Source of the DNA: MGBC114844 sp910585855
GTDB taxonomy: Bacteria > Bacillota > Clostridia > Lachnospirales > Lachnospiraceae
Direction of reading: 5' to 3'
Assembly: GCA_965646165.1 (NCBI GenBank)
Contig: CBFFYP010000014.1
Span: 3,280 to 67,279, forward strand
Length of the DNA stretch: 64,000 nt
Positions 63,945 to 64,000 of the stretch are shown here, piece by piece. How positions within the stretch are numbered: the stretch's first letter is position 1; each line of letters begins with the position of its first letter. The position numbers were made by a program, and so were the translations under genes. Under the pieces are notes generated by a model. The model was not told the DNA's origin and did no database searches. It saw only the letters and a program-made list of their open reading frames with translations.

Positions 63945-64000
63945 TTCCATATAAAGTCGTTTTCTGATATAATTAAATTGAGGTGAAACATATGGAGATA
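63945..64000 (+). promoter_or_regulatory. Promoter and start of a plus-strand gene at the window edge
   Basis: TATAAT at 63968-63973 follows TTCCAT at 63945-63950 by 17 bases. GAGGTG at 63980-63985 precedes an ATG at 63992, so a gene reading out of the window begins here (only MEI visible). It is divergent from the YesL-like gene. Confidence 0.45.

Overview
The window comes from a low-GC Gram-positive anaerobe, most likely a spore-forming member of the Clostridia (Lachnospiraceae-like). I infer this from the AT-rich codon use, strong AGGAGG-type ribosome binding sites, a SleB/CwlJ cell-wall hydrolase, a SpoVB-type flippase, a FapA (DUF342) protein, DUF4358 and YesL proteins, and WYL regulators. 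The species cannot be named from sequence alone. No rRNA, tRNA or CRISPR array was seen.

Layout. 1-2 kb: two lipoprotein genes, the first cut by the window edge. 2.8-16.6 kb: an accessory module. It has a tandem pair of large dynamin-like GTPases with its own promoter, then a tight operon read right to left: AAA ATPase, two small membrane proteins, a 52-aa protein, a 129-aa protein, a PH-like/DUF697/coiled-coil protein, a 421-aa protein of unknown family and a WYL regulator. A divergent XRE regulator and a separate DUF697 protein follow. 16.7-18.3 kb: a decayed IS200/IS605 element. 18.4-20.6 kb: a second WYL regulator with a lipoprotein. 21.5-32.3 kb: a complete equivalent of the E. coli yehI/L/M/P/Q set (MoxR AAA, DUF5682, VWA, double SWIM, DUF4132) plus one extra small gene. 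32.8-37.4 kb: a hypothetical gene, a GNAT acetyltransferase, an IS607 remnant, a blaI fragment, a PIN/NYN-like protein and an HdeD-like membrane protein. 37.9-45 kb: fapA, a DUF4358 lipoprotein, an OmpR/histidine-kinase pair, and a CheY/CheX-like pair. 45-64 kb: mostly housekeeping genes (thrC, sleB-like, leuDC with a divergent LysR, a small HD hydrolase, cysteine desulfurase/mnmA, spoVB-like, two SGNH esterases, pgm, yesL).

The least expected structure is in the gaps between genes. Two families of interspersed elements occur throughout: family A (~160 bp, about 14 copies or fragments) and family B (~340 bp, often as head-to-head pairs). Each is closed by a terminal stem of about 20-26 bp. 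The stem sequence differs from copy to copy, yet the two arms of each copy still match. The core between the arms is conserved and full of hairpins. Both families share a GGACGCC end, and that end usually faces the stop codon of the neighbouring gene. Some copies have collapsed to a bare hairpin, and two supply the final codons or stop of a gene. These look like mobile, RNA- or hairpin-structured elements that settle at gene 3' ends. I do not recognise them as a named family.

The two best candidates for an undescribed system are the covarying-arm A/B elements and the dynamin-pair/AAA/DUF697 module.
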